Assembly: GCA_023053545.1 (NCBI GenBank)
Contig: JAKZAN010000007.1
Location: forward strand, 10,292,001 to 10,356,000
Direction: 5' to 3'
Source: Lepidurus packardi
Lineage: Eukaryota; Arthropoda; Branchiopoda; Notostraca; Triopsidae
Length of the DNA: 64,000 nt
In this document: piece by piece, positions 39,842 through 52,083 of the stretch
Layout of the letters: each line of letters opens with the position of its first letter
Numbering within the stretch: position 1 is the first letter of the stretch
Position numbers and translations under genes: made by a program
Notes under the pieces: generated by a model
What the model saw: the letters and a program-made list of their open reading frames with translations, nothing else
The model's database searches: none
Told to the model about the DNA's origin: nothing

Positions 39842-40798
39842 GCTTACACAATAAAAACTTGTTTTCTTCTAATAAATCAACGTCGTTTCCTCCCCTTTAC
39901 ATCTATAAGTACTTGAAAAAGAACGAGGATAAGACTAAAAGGCGATAACACTGAGAACAAGACACGAAATCTTGTTTGTTACACGTTTTCCACCTAACAG
40001 TAACAAACACGGTCGTGTCGAAGCATAGAGAAGATACCCGTCCAATCAGAGAGCGAATTCACTAAGCAAGTCCTTCCCCCCAACGCTTTCGCTAACGGTT
40101 ACCTTTAGCGGTTAAGAATGAATTTTTCCAACCATGAAATCTCTCCCTTAGCATTACGTACAACTTTTACCTGCCATTTCTTAGCAACTTGTTCTTCTCT
40201 TCACGAGTTTCTTAATGTTTACTTTCTTATATGGAATTCATATACATATGGAATACATATGGAATTCATTTGTTAATAAGAAAGTCAAAATGATATTAAA
40301 ATGAGTTAAAGTTAGAAAGACCCTCGGGCTTTAAGAAAATATGCAGCAGTACCATCTGTTGGCGAACATAATATTACTCGTCGTTTGAATGCCATCTATC
40401 GGAAGTTTTAAAGAACCAAAGATCCAAAACGTCCACATGTGTCGCTTTTACCCAAAGTCGACTGTTCCTCTCGTTGGAATGAGGGGGGGCCACCCAATGG
40501 AAACCCACTGGCAGGATAACTAAGGCGGGGTCGAGAAAGCTTGTCTCAATTTGTAACAGATTCCTTTTCCTCCTCCCTCCCCCTCCTTGCTCCTCTCATC
40601 TGCATCTGCATCTCTCGCACTTCACATGAGTAGTCCAAGTCATTCTAACACCCAGCGACTCGCACTCTTTTACTCCTGGCAAGTCCCAAGACCAGTGGCC
40701 AGTCCGCCAAAAGATTCCTGCTGGTAACTGTAACGTCCTTGTGTCTGAATCAAAGTGCAGTCAAGAAAGCCTCCGTAAAAACGCATTCCCCTTGCCCA
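39842..40798. promoter_or_regulatory. Divergent intergenic region of fucosidase and nautilus
   Basis: 957 bp between start codons. It holds an E-box CACATGTG near 40434, two minus-strand AGATGGC words (about 40369 and 40390, one within CGATAGATGGC), a (ATGGAATTCAT) repeat near 40232-40270, and a pyrimidine-rich stretch at 40561-40620. No TATA box is obvious. E-boxes would fit auto-regulation of a bHLH gene, which is inference only. Confidence 0.45.
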
Positions 40799-43700
40799 AT
40801 GCTTCAAAACGAAACTCGACCCAGATCAGTGATGACTGATCGACGGAGTTGCCGGTACGACCAGGAGAATTACGGCGCTCACTGGAGTAATTTCTCCACC
40901 AACCACAACAGCAATAACAACTACGGATCTTCAGGGAGTAGTGACGATTCCTCAGCGTACCATACCTTGGTCCTGAATCCAGCCGCCGACCACGAGCGAT
41001 TCGGGGTTGCTCGACCGTTTCCGCATTGCAATCCTCACTACTTTGAGAAAAGTGCGAGTCCTGTAGTGAAACCCGATCCGGACGCCTTCAAAAGTGCCAA
41101 TCGTGGTCTGTGCCTGACGAATCCGGTCAGCGGTACCGGAATCATCGACATGCGAGTGTCCTCCACGACGCAACTCGTCCAAGAAGAGGACGTTGACTAT
41201 AGTTACGATTCGGGCCGATTCAACGACTCGGATTCTTTAGGGTCGGATTCGGACGACTCGTCCGGCCATCACGTCTTAGAACCGGCGCCGATGTCAATGG
41301 GACACCCTGACTCGAATCATGGTGATCGACATACTAGTAACGGAGGCCGGAGGTGTTTGTTGTGGGCCTGCAAAGCGTGCAAGAAGAAGACGGTGACGGT
41401 AGATCGGCGGAAAGCGGCGACCATGAGAGAACGCCGTCGCCTACGCAAGGTAAATAACTGTCTTTCCTTTTTGAACCGATGCAAAGTGTTTCAAGCATTC
41501 AGGCGTCATCTTCCCAAACAAGGACGTTAGCTCAACACATCTTTGATCTTTGATTCTAACTTCCGCTCTACTCCCTTCTTTCGCCTTAATCTACACGAGT
41601 GTGAATCGTCTAACGGCTCACGAGTTTAACTGTATAAGAATCTACTCAATCTCCGATTCTGATGGTAATTCCTAAGTGTCTAATTCTGATTCCGGGATCT
41701 TTGATTCGGCAAGAAAGCTCAGGAAATCAAGGTCAAGATCAAGGTTCGTCTTAGGTAATAGAATGGATTCAAAACGTTCGAATGTTTAAACTACTCAAGT
41801 CTCCGATTCTGATAGTAATTCTGTATAAGAAACTACTGAAGTCTCCGATTCTGACGGTAATTCCTAATTGTCTAATTCTGATTCCGGGATCTTTGATTCG
41901 GCAAGAAAGCTCCGGGAATCAACGTTCGTCTTAGAATGGATTCAAAACGTTCGTAATAGAATGGATTCAAAACGTTCGAATGTTTTCCCAGGGAGAATCT
42001 TTGATTTCCTTGAACTCATTGATGGCTAAAACACTAATTTATCGAGCTTCTTAATGAATTAATGTATTAAAATCGCGTTTAAGGAAATTTACTGAATTTT
42101 TAACTCGATATCAACTTAAGTGAATCTTTTCCAATGGAGAATCTTTGAATTCCTTGAACTCCTTGATGGCTAAAACACTAATTTATCGAACTTCTTAATG
42201 AACTAATGTATTAAAATCGTGTTTAAGGAAATTTACTGAATTTTTAACTCGATATCAACTTAAGTGAATGTTTTCCCAGGGAGAATCTTTGATTTCCTTG
42301 AACTCCTTGATGGCTAAAACACTAATTTATCGAACTTCTTAACGAATTAATGTATTAAAATCGTGTTTATGGATATTTAATGAATTTTAACTCGATTTCA
42401 ACTGAAGTGAATGTTTGACGTTAAATCTTTCAAGCGAATCTTAACCGATTTCAACGATCCACCGCGTTGTACTTCTATTTACGCTCATTAAAGACAGTTT
42501 TTCTCCAGTTTCTCCAGTTTTTCTCGTCTTTTTCCAACTTAGAAGCTTGGATTTAGATGTGTTTAAGCTTTCAATGATGCGTCAAAAGAGCACAGTGTGT
42601 TTTGTGTATGTTTTAAATGAGGGATAGAAACTTAGCGGTGTGAAGTAAACGGCAAGGCCCAAAGCAGGCAAAGCGGAGACAACAAGTAGCGACGGGTGAA
42701 CACTAGTTGGGGTGTTATATGCGCATGGCGATGCATGAGGCCATGAAATTTGATGCTCTGCTATGGGTCATTCTCATTCTTGCCTTTGAGATAAGCCAAA
42801 GGGTGCCTTGTAAAAGAAACTGTGAAGACACTGCTGTGAAGCGGAAACCCCGGCCAAAAAAATCTTCAACCTGTTCTCCGGATTTTGTTAAAAACTTTCA
42901 TCTTTCATCCTTAACCATCTAACTCTAATCCTTTCCAACTTCTTTAATCTTCTTCCGTGTAATTTCGTAACCTAATCAATATAATAATTTCAATATAATA
43001 ATATAATCTAATAATAATAGTATAATATAATATAATAATATATAATATATAATATAATATAATATAATCGTCTAACTATAATCTTTTCATCTAACTCTAA
43101 TCTTTTCTAACTTGTTTAATCTTCTTCCGTGTAATTTCGCAACCTAATCAATATAATAATTTCAATATAATAATATAATATATAATATAATAATAATATA
43201 TTAATAATAATAATATAATATAATAATAATAATATAATAATAATTTCGTAACCATTGTTTGACGAACGAGAAGGTTTCCTTTACTTCTTTTGTCTAATGG
43301 GTCTGAATTGACTGATTTTGAAAGTTCAAATTTCGCTGCAATTTGAGGAATTGGATGATTTCGTGTTGAAATCTTAAGGCAATGGGACACAATTCGGTGC
43401 ATGAGATGATGGATTCCATGTAGTCTAATTTTTGGAACATTTTAAAAGGTAAATGAAGCGTTTGAACAACTAAAGAAGCGAACTTGCAACAATCCGGGTC
43501 AGCGTTTACCCAAAGTGGAGATTCTCCGGAGTGCGATTGAATACATTGAATCCTTGGAAGATTTACTAGCCGAATCACGCGACCCTAATGATCCTGTCCT
43601 GGAATGTCGGAGATTGAACGGCTCAACTACTTCAGGATTATACGTAAACGGCTTCTGCTTTTAGAAACTTGGTTTTTTAAGATTATTTTTTTAAGTGGCC

Positions 43701-43901
43701 TTTTTGGCGTCTTTTCGCCATCACTTCATTCACACGTCATATCAATTCAAACTTCTATGACAACTTGAAAAGACATGTTTATAGTCCAAGATAAACGCTT
43801 ATAAACTAGATGTTAGACGACTGGAAAAAAAATCCACGCGCTAACTTTCCCATAACGCAACGATAACCTTATGTCTCATCATCAAAGCAAGGGCAACTCC
43901 T

Positions 43902-43946
<45 letters not shown>

Positions 43947-46900
43947 TAAAAATACTCAAATATCTCTACCATATGTTTCCCGACCTCAAATTTTTTTTTT
44001 TCAAAAAGGGTTAATAAAAAGTGAATCTAATTGAGAGACTATTTTGAGGCAAGGATTACCATTTGAAATCCAAAGTAGAATTCTAAATAATTAAAAAAAA
44101 AATCATAAATAATGTAAAGATAAAATACTTAATAATTGTAATGAATCATGCTAATTTTGTCGCTTATTGTAGGTTTCAAACAGTCCTGCAGTATACTACC
44201 ATAACCGCCTTTCGCAGTACAACGAATGTCTGGCGAATTACACGCCATTGAACGGTAAGTTGAAAATGTTAAAATATCTTCCGAATTTATTTTAACAATT
44301 TAGTTCGTTTTCAATTTCGTCTCAAAACTGGCCTACAACTTTTTCTTTCCTTTTCAAAGCTCGAGCCAAACTCAACACGGTTTTCAACTCTCACGAGCTC
44401 TTCATTTGCTCCTCGCTCTTTATTTTCTATCTTTCATGTCACTCATCTCTATCCAAACCTACGTCATAACTGCCTTTAACTGCAAAAAAAAAAAAAGGCC
44501 TTTTCAAAGAATCTAACCTAACTTGAAATCTAATTTATTCCTATTAATTTTTTTAAAATTTATATTCATATTAATTTATTCCTATTAAATCGAGCGATTT
44601 TCTGTCATTTTTAGGTATATTAAAGAGTCTAGATTTTAATATACCTAGATTCTCTAAATATATTAAAGTATAGTCTAGTAATTTTCCAAGTCATTTTTAA
44701 GAATTTCTATTTTTTTAAAAAAAAAATTTGTGAAAAAATTCGTTCACTTTGAATTTCTTCTGTTTCCTTCCGCTCCACAAATCTGCGCATTTCAATGTTT
44801 CAATGGGTGTTGATGGGTGCAAGGGCGCAGACGGACGTCTTGTTTCAAGTCCCTGAACTTTAGAAAAGCGTCTTTTCCTTTTTTTTTTTTTTTTTTTTGT
44901 TCTTCATTTTTATTCTTTCCGCTTTCCTTTTTTTGTTCTAAGGCTCTAATACTTACTGGGAAAACAAAAAGAATTTAGGAAAAGATAAGTCTAGGGAGTC
45001 CAGCTCATTTCATAACGACGCTATTAGCACGGTCATATTTTTTTTTTTATTGCCTTCGAAGACCATACGACTTGCAACACAAGCAGTGTGGGAGGTACTA
45101 TAGTGTAGGATTTGGGGGGAAGAATGGGGGGGACCTCTAATTTGTCTTCGGTGTGAGCGTAATTAGCCGAGGAGCCGAAGCATGTCTCTCTCCGTCTTCT
45201 TTTCTCTGTGAGTATCTAGCTAAAAGTGTCAAAGAATGTTACTATCCGGTAGGCGAGAAGAGGGGGGGGGGGGAGGAACAAGGAAAAAGAACAAAGGGAA
45301 TGCCTATATGGAACCATTCCTAACTAACACGCTTGTCTTGGTTGTCTTCAACGTAGTTCATTATGGAAACAAACAGTAGGTGCACTTAACTTTTGCTCTT
45401 TTCCAAATGGTTCAGGAACATTAATGTTTGTAAGTTTTTCTTTCTAGCTTGTTTGAGCTAGCAAACTGTCGTCACAAACCGTTTTGATACTCCAAAATTC
45501 TAATTGCAGTCTTTCCGAAACTTGTAATCCCAAATCTTAGCTAATTTTCTCCCAAAACGCTTTAATTCGGCGGAAATTACAAGTAATACTATTGGCTAAT
45601 GATTCAGAATTATAATTGAAACTGTTATATTTGGAAAGCTAAGTAGCAAACATAAGTGCAACGGGAAATGTGAGTTTCGTTGGGGAAACTAGTTTAGCCC
45701 TCAATTGGAGTACTTTCCCACCCCTTCAAATAAACCATCGACAGAACTGATAAGACCAAGCCGGTTTTGCGCTAACAAGTCCGGCGAAAGGGTCGGTTCA
45801 CACTTCTTTTTCATTCTTGCATCATGGCACCAAATGGAAAAAAACAAGGCCGGAGCTATGCTAGGAGTCCCGGGTTGACTTTACGGAAAACACTGGCAAC
45901 CTTTAAGTGGATTCATTATTCATTCTTGCTTTACCGTACACATTGGTAAAGGCAGGCCGAAGTAACGCTACGAGTCGCTGCTTAACTTTCAGGAAAACAC
46001 CGGTAACCTTTAAGTGGATTCATTATTCATTCTTGCTTCACCGTACACACTGCTAAGGGTAGGCCGAAGTAACGCTACGAGTCGCGGCTTAACTTTTCAG
46101 AAAACACCGGTAACCTTTCAGATGATTCATTATTCATTCTTGCTTCACCGTGCACATTGGCAAGGGTAGGCCGAAGTAATGCTAGGAGTCGCCGCTTGAC
46201 TTTACGGAAAACACTGGTACTTTCAGATGATTCATTATTCATTCTTGCTTCACCGTACACACTGCTAAGGGTAGGCCAAAGTAACGCTACGAGTCGCTGC
46301 TTAACTTTCAGGAAAACACCGGTAACCTTTCAGATGATTCATTATTCATTCTTGCTTCACCGTACACACTGCTAAGGTAGGCCGAAGTAACGCTACGAGT
46401 CGCGGCTTAACTTTTCAGAAAACACCGGTAACCTTTTGGATGATTCATTATTCATTCTTGCTTCACCGTACACATTGGTAAAGGCAGGCCGAAATAACGC
46501 TACGAGTCGCTGCTTAACTTTCCGGAAAACACCGGTAACCTTTCAGATGATTCATTATTCATAACTGCTTCACCGTACACACTGCTAAGGGTAGGCCGAA
46601 GTAACGCTACGAGTCGCTGCTTAACTTTCAGGAAAACACCGGTAACCTTTCAGATGATTCATTATTCATTCTTGCTTCACCGTACACACTGCTAAGGGTA
46701 GGCCGAAGTAACGCTACGAGTCGCAGCTTGACTTTTCGGAAAACGCCGATAGCTTTTTGACTTTAAGACATAAGAGTCTATACTTTCTTCCTTTTTTCTC
46801 ACTCTTCCCACCCCCCTCCCCCCCAAAACAGCGTTTTTGGAGTGTGGTGAAGAGACCTGTTTCTCTCATGAATGGTTTTCGGTACGTGGCTGTTAAAATT

Positions 46901-47750
46901 TCCAAGTGTCAAGGGAAAAACGGAAAAGGAGGCTTTACAGTAACCGTGCATGTTCATCTATAGCTTGACCAGATGGAAAACAAGTCGGGGGGGGGGGGGG
47001 GCTAGCCTGTAGAAGAGGGAACACATTACTTGTCTGTGGCGGCGACGAAGGGGCACGTGACCTGTTGGGATATGTACTTTTGAGTGGTTAGTACGCACCC
47101 ATTCAACTTGTCGTCGTAGGGAAACCCTTAAAACTTTCTGGACAGTTTCAAAAGTTCGTGTAAGTGTAAAGTACCGGAAGCTTCCGTAGAGACGGCTTTT
47201 GGGTGCCCCCGCAAGAAAAAAACATTGGCGCTAACCAAACCGCCGGTCAATAAATCGCCTGTATTGATAATTCTAAAGTGTTGTTAGAAACTTAACTTCC
47301 AACTCCTTTCACCTTGTCTTTTCCTCAGAACAGAAATATCCCTAAGAAACGAACCAATTTTTCCTTTCAGAATCTAATAGAGAAAAAGACATGGAACGGA
47401 TATTAAAAAAAAGCAAAAGAAAAAAGACGGAGAAAGCAAAAGAAAAGAACATGTTGCTTAATACCAGAAAACTATTTCTCGCCCTTTTGCTGAGGAAATA
47501 GATCCTAAAAGCTATACTCAATTGCTCTACTCGAAGTCACCGCTCTTAGCCAAAATCAACAATCTGGAGCTGATTTATAGCACCGAAAACCCTGCAAAAA
47601 AAAAAAAAAAAGAAAAAGTTTTCTTTTCTCAGCGGGAGAACTTCTAAATACGACGTATCTGGATGTTTTCCTCTTAAAATAATAATTAAAAGACTTAAGT
47701 TGTAACACTCACCACTACTTATATACTGCCTCCCTTTCGTAAATACTTCC

Positions 47751-47791
<41 letters not shown>

Positions 47792-48408
47792 ATCTCTTGT
47801 AATGTAATGTAATGTAATTTGATAATAGTAATGTCGTAATGTAATGACGGTAATGTAGTTAGGACGTACAAGAAAATGACGACAGTTTAACTTTTCTTAT
47901 TTGCATTCAACTAACTTGAGAAATGCCAATTAAGTTTCCGCGAATGCGAAAAAGGCAAAATTTCCAATTTGGAAACGGCCAACTCCTAGATATTATTTCA
48001 CTCTATTTTTAAGAAAAATTTTCACGCGATTTGAATACGTGGTTACATAGTTATCTTGCTCGACGTTTTATGCGCAGAAGCTCATGCGCGTGCATCCACA
48101 TCCACACAATGCACTCCAACGCCACCTTGTGCTAGCTAGGGTGCAACAAATTCGAACTCCTCCACAGAATTCCATTTACTTTTCCATTTCTATTTACTTT
48201 TAAAACTATATTGATTTTTTATTTCTAGTTATTTAAAATTTTAATGAAATCCTAACTATCCAATGAAAGATTCTAAAATTTTCGTTTCCATTTTTTTTTT
48301 ACAGGTTGTGACGCCTCAGCACCAGCCGGAGCTTCCAGTTTGGACCGCCTTAGTTTAATTGTGGAAAGTTTGAGTACTTCTTCCCCTAATTGGACCACCT
48401 CAAGCTGA
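40799..48408 (+). CDS. nau: Myogenic bHLH transcription factor (nautilus/MyoD)
   Basis: Muscle-determining transcription factor of the MyoD/Myf5 family, binding E-boxes with E-proteins. Four exons: 40799-41449, 43449-43643, 44173-44254, 48305-48408, 343 residues if the ATG at 40799 is used; another in-frame ATG is at 40832. Exon 1 has a Ser/Asp/Asn-rich activation region, the tryptophan motif [13 protein letters not shown], and the basic region [16 protein letters not shown] with the myogenic Ala-Thr pair. Exon 2 gives [20 protein letters not shown] and [20 protein letters not shown] (helix-loop-helix). The C-terminus has [14 protein letters not shown], the conserved helix III. Introns of 2.0 and 4.05 kb are filled with tandem repeats. 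An AATAAA-rich (AAAT)n tract follows the stop. Confidence 0.95.
41640..42420. repeat. Tandem repeats in nautilus intron 1
   Basis: Three copies of a 144-bp unit start at about 41993, 42137 and 42281 (GAGAATCTTTGA, then GGCTAAAACACTAATTTATC). Just upstream, 41640-41980 is a second, looser duplication (CTCCGATTCTGA, GGATTCAAAACGTTCG). Confidence 0.85.
42975..43250. repeat. (TAATA)n microsatellite with flanking duplication
   Basis: Runs of ATAATA/TATAA. The flank CTTCCGTGTAATTTCG with AACCTAATCAATATAATAA occurs twice (about 42953 and 43123), 170 bp apart. Confidence 0.8.
43903..43941. repeat. Homopolymer A39
   Basis: Thirty-nine consecutive A in nautilus intron 2, with no clear retro-insertion structure upstream. 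Confidence 0.9.
45850..46760. repeat. 107-bp tandem repeat in nautilus intron 3
   Basis: AGGCCGAAGTAACGCTACGA recurs at about 45955, 46061, 46168, 46273, 46379, 46486, 46593 and 46700, with units of 105-107 bp and a decayed first unit near 45850. Each unit also holds GATTCATTATTCAT and GGAAAACACCGGTAACC. Confidence 0.95.
46987..47001 (+). repeat. Homopolymer G15
   Basis: Fifteen consecutive G in nautilus intron 3, able to form a G-quadruplex. A G12 run lies at 45262-45273. Confidence 0.85.
47754..47786. repeat. Homopolymer T33
   Basis: Thirty-three T, followed by (GTAAT)n-like sequence. On the minus strand it resembles a poly(A) tail, so a retro-insert reading leftwards is possible. Confidence 0.85.
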
Positions 48409-48550
48409 ATGGCCCTGTCTTTTTGATTCTACTTGAAAATGGAAAAATGAATTTCTAAAAAATGAAATGAAGATGTTGTTTATATTTGGTTGCCCCACTC
48501 TCTTTAACTATTTGCCCCACCTCCTCCTCCCGCCATTGTTGCTGCAATGC

Positions 48551-48593
48551 ATAAATAAATAAATAAATAAACAAATAAATAAATAAAATAAAC
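48551..48593 (+). terminator. (AAAT)n microsatellite containing AATAAA signals
   Basis: Tandem AAAT units just 143 nt after the nautilus stop supply several overlapping AATAAA hexamers, so this could set the 3' end of the transcript. Confidence 0.45.
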
Positions 48594-49519
48594 TCAAAAG
48601 CTCTTCCACTTTGCTCGCACAAGTACACAGGAATCTAGCAGTTACAGAAATATAAACTTCTGCAGCAAAAGGGATGTACCAAAGGATCGTAAAATGTTTA
48701 CCCCGCATGCCCCCGCAGAAATCATCTTGGCTCCTGGTTTCAAATCCCCCAAACCCATAAGTAACTGAAAGTAGAGTTAATCCTATGCTTCCGCGCTGCT
48801 GGCATGAACAAGCAAAGCAAAGTTTAAGGCACGACATCAAAAAAACGAGGGTCAAACTTCCCACCCCCCAAAAAAAGCCCCCAAAAAAAGGTGGCTCAGC
48901 TGTTGGTGACATGTCTGCTGCATAGAAGCTGCAAGCATCGGTAAAGACGCTTTTCACCCCGAAATAAAAAATTCCAACAAAAATAAAACCTCAAGTCCCT
49001 TAAAAGCCAATTGGCAGGCATTTTCACCGGCCTTCGCTTCCACTTTGTGGTTCCTGTTCGAAGAAGTGTAGCCAAGAAAGTGTAGAGAATTCTAAACAAG
49101 CGTCAGCTGCACGCCTCAATGGCAACGCACATAAAATCCGTCTGTGATACTATTCCTGTTCCTCTTTTGCTGCAGAAATTAGATCGCTTTGCCTCCGCAA
49201 GCTTGTCCCGGCTTCAACGTTTAATCCCGTGGGAAGCTCCCTCAAAGGGATTCGCCAGCATTGCTAAAAATGGCCAAAAGAAATAAAAATATAAAGTTAG
49301 GAACATCTTCCATACGGTGGGTCACTGTGTAATAGCCCTGAAAAGAGATTCCGAGTGAAGGAATGATGGATGACTGAATGTCTTTTGGAGCTTTGGCGCA
49401 TTGGGGAAGATCGTAATGTGTGACAAGTTGACGAGAAAAAGGAAGAAATGTTCGTACGTTCACACGCTCGTTTCCCCTTCTTCTGGAGCGCTCTATAGTG
49501 TGTTAACCCCGTAACGTTA

Positions 49520-49550
49520 TATAAAAGAACAAGAGCAACGACATATCAGT
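49520..49550 (+). promoter_or_regulatory. TATA box plus initiator without a known gene
   Basis: TATAAAAG at 49520-49527 and an arthropod initiator TCAGTA with its A at 49548 are spaced 28 bp apart, the canonical distance. Downstream are a small AACCCC-AGCA-GGGGTT hairpin near 49640 and an AATAAA near 49758, but no convincing ORF. Confidence 0.35.
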
Positions 49551-49865
49551 AACGCGCTTCTCATCCCAAGCCGAGAGTTCTCGTAATTACTCCTGTCACT
49601 GTCTTAAAGCCGAAGGTTTCTTCTAGGCAGCCTCAGCCAACCCCAGCAGGGGTTCACATTACTTACGAGCCACAAGAACCACCAAAGGCTCGCTTTGCAC
49701 AATATCCACGATAAACCCCAACCGAACAAACATCCCCAAAGAGAGTTGACTATAGTAATAAAGATTCCTTAAACTAAATAACAATAAAAAAACACATTGC
49801 TCTTGAGCTCTTGATTCACTGTAGTCGCCATGACTCAAATTTGCTAGGATTACTAGTTAGTGATC

Positions 49866-50225
49866 AACCAAATTGTACGCAGGATCTCTTCTTACCTACA
49901 TATAATTCCTTCAATCATTGGATAGTTGAATTCCCCGAATCATCGACCGGTTATGGTCATTGGATTCACGGAATCATCGACAGATTTAATGAATCATCCA
50001 CATAGTCACCGAATCATCGATAGATCCACTGAATCATCGGAATCCAACCAAATTGTACGCAGAATCTCTTCTTACCTACATATAACTCCTTCAATCATTG
50101 GACAGTTGAATTCCCCGAATCATCGACCGGTTATGGGCATTGGATTCACGGAATCATCGACAGATTTCGTGAATCATCCACATAGTCACCGAAGCGTCGA
50201 TAGATTCACTGAATCATCGATAGAT
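49866..50225. repeat. 180-bp direct duplication
   Basis: AACCAAATTGTACGCAG begins both copies, at about 49866 and 50046, and they match over nearly their full length. Confidence 0.9.
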
Positions 50226-50704
50226 CCAGTGAATCATCGGAATCCATAGATTCACCAAAGCTGCCATAGGTTCACTGAATCACCGACAGATTCAATAATC
50301 ATCCATAGGTTCACTGAATCATGCATACATTTACTGAATCATCGACAGATTCTCTGAAACATCCGTAGACTCACGGATGTGTCACTGGATTCACGGAATC
50401 ATCGACAGATTCAGTGAATCATCCACATAGTCACCGAAACGTCGATAGATCCATTGAATCATCGGAATCCATAGATTCACCAAAGCTGGCATAGGTTCAC
50501 TGAATCACCAACAGATTCAATAATCATCAATAGGTTCACTGAATCATGAACACATTTACTGAAGCATCGACAGATTCTCTGAAACTTACGTAGACTCACT
50601 GAAGCATCGACAGATTCGCTGGATCATCGATATACTCGCTGACTCATTCACATATTAACTGAATCACTGAATCATCCACAAATCCGCTGAATGTGAATCA
50701 ATTT
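50225..50704. repeat. GAATCATC-rich degenerate repeat
   Basis: Loose tandem copies of an 18-36 bp phrase (CACTGAATCATCGACAGATT). A longer piece around CATAGATTCACCAAAGCTG appears at about 50246 and 50468. Confidence 0.8.
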
Positions 50705-51350
50705 GGCAAGATTGATTCTAATTCAGAAGATTTGATTCTAATCAAGAAGATTTGATTCTAATCAAGAAGTTTTGATTCTAATCAAGAAGTTTTGATTCTA
50801 ATCAAGAAGATTTGATTCTAATCAAGAAGTTTTGATTCTAATCAAGAAGATTTGATTCTAATCAAGAAGATATGATTCTAATCAAGAAGATTTGATTCTA
50901 ATCAAGAAGTTTTGATTCTAATCAAGAAGTTTTGATTCTAATCAAGAAGATTGATTCTAATCAAGAAGATTTGATTCTAATCAAGAAGAATTGATTCTAA
51001 TCAAGAAGATTTGATTCTAATCAAGAAGTTTTGATTCTAATCAAGAAGATTTGATTCTAATCAAGAAGGTTTTATTCTAATCAAGAAGATTTGATTCTAA
51101 TCAAGAAGTTTTGATTCTAATCAAGAAGATTTGATTCTAATCAAGAAGATTTGATTCTAATCAAGAAGGTTTGATTCTAATCAAGAAGATTTGATTCTAA
51201 TCAAGAAGTTTTGATTCTAATCAAGAAGATTTGATTCTAATCAAGAAGATTTGATTCTAATCAAGAAGATTTGATTCTAATCAAGAAGGTTTGATTCTAA
51301 TCAAGAAGATTTGATTCTAATCAAGAAGATTTGATTCTAATCAAGAAGAT
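50705..51350. repeat. 20-bp minisatellite, about 32 units
   Basis: Unit GATTCTAATCAAGAAG(A/T)TTT repeated in register, three units per 60 bp, with single-base variants and one 1-bp deletion near 50950. There are no unique spacers. Confidence 0.97.
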
Positions 51351-52083
51351 TCCGTTTAGAATGTGTCGATTCGATAGATTCTATACCGAGAATGATTCGA
51401 ATAGGAGGAAATGAAAAGGTTTTGAGAAGGTGAAAGTTCAACCATCAATAGTTAACACTTCATGGACTGGAAAGACTTGGATGGACAACTGTATTAGAAG
51501 CGGATATCAACGTGTCATCACGTGGGCCGGGAAGTGATGGGAAAGGGGCAAGGGTATTGGGGAAGTAATGTACACATTGAACCTGGAACTCATTTAGGTC
51601 TTCAACAACTCGAGGGTCATCAAAAGAAAACGACTTAGCTTTCGGGACCCCAAGCTGACAACCCAAAGATCTTTCAGAAGTCTTCTCACCTAACGTTTCC
51701 TGTATCTAGTGTACATGTTCTTACTTTGGTCCACTGTAGATTCGCCCAACAGGGTGTCTAACCACTTCAAGTAGCTTAAATTTCAACATTTTTAATTAGT
51801 AACCCCCTAAATAAACTTCCAAGCTCCCTTAAACCTTAGGTTCCTTTAGCCTTTCCTTCCTTGAACCTTTTAATTCCTTCAGAAATTGAAGAATTTCCTT
51901 CTCTCCTTCAGAGTAATATTGTTTAAATGAACTTGAAAGATGTATGAAATGAACTTAGAAGATCAAATTCATCTAAACTGATGACTCCGATCAAAGTCAG
52001 CTTTGGTGATGATCCAGGTGATGCTAGAGCTGATCACAACGATGCTAAAGTAACAGGCTCCATAACTCTAATTTGCATTCCGA

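Noticed and set aside
40739-40798. Upstream extension of the nautilus reading frame
   Set aside because: It has no ATG before 40799. Only a TTG opens it, so the ATG at 40799 was used.
50705-51350. CRISPR-like or coding interpretation of the 20-bp array
   Set aside because: No spacers. It is a simple minisatellite.
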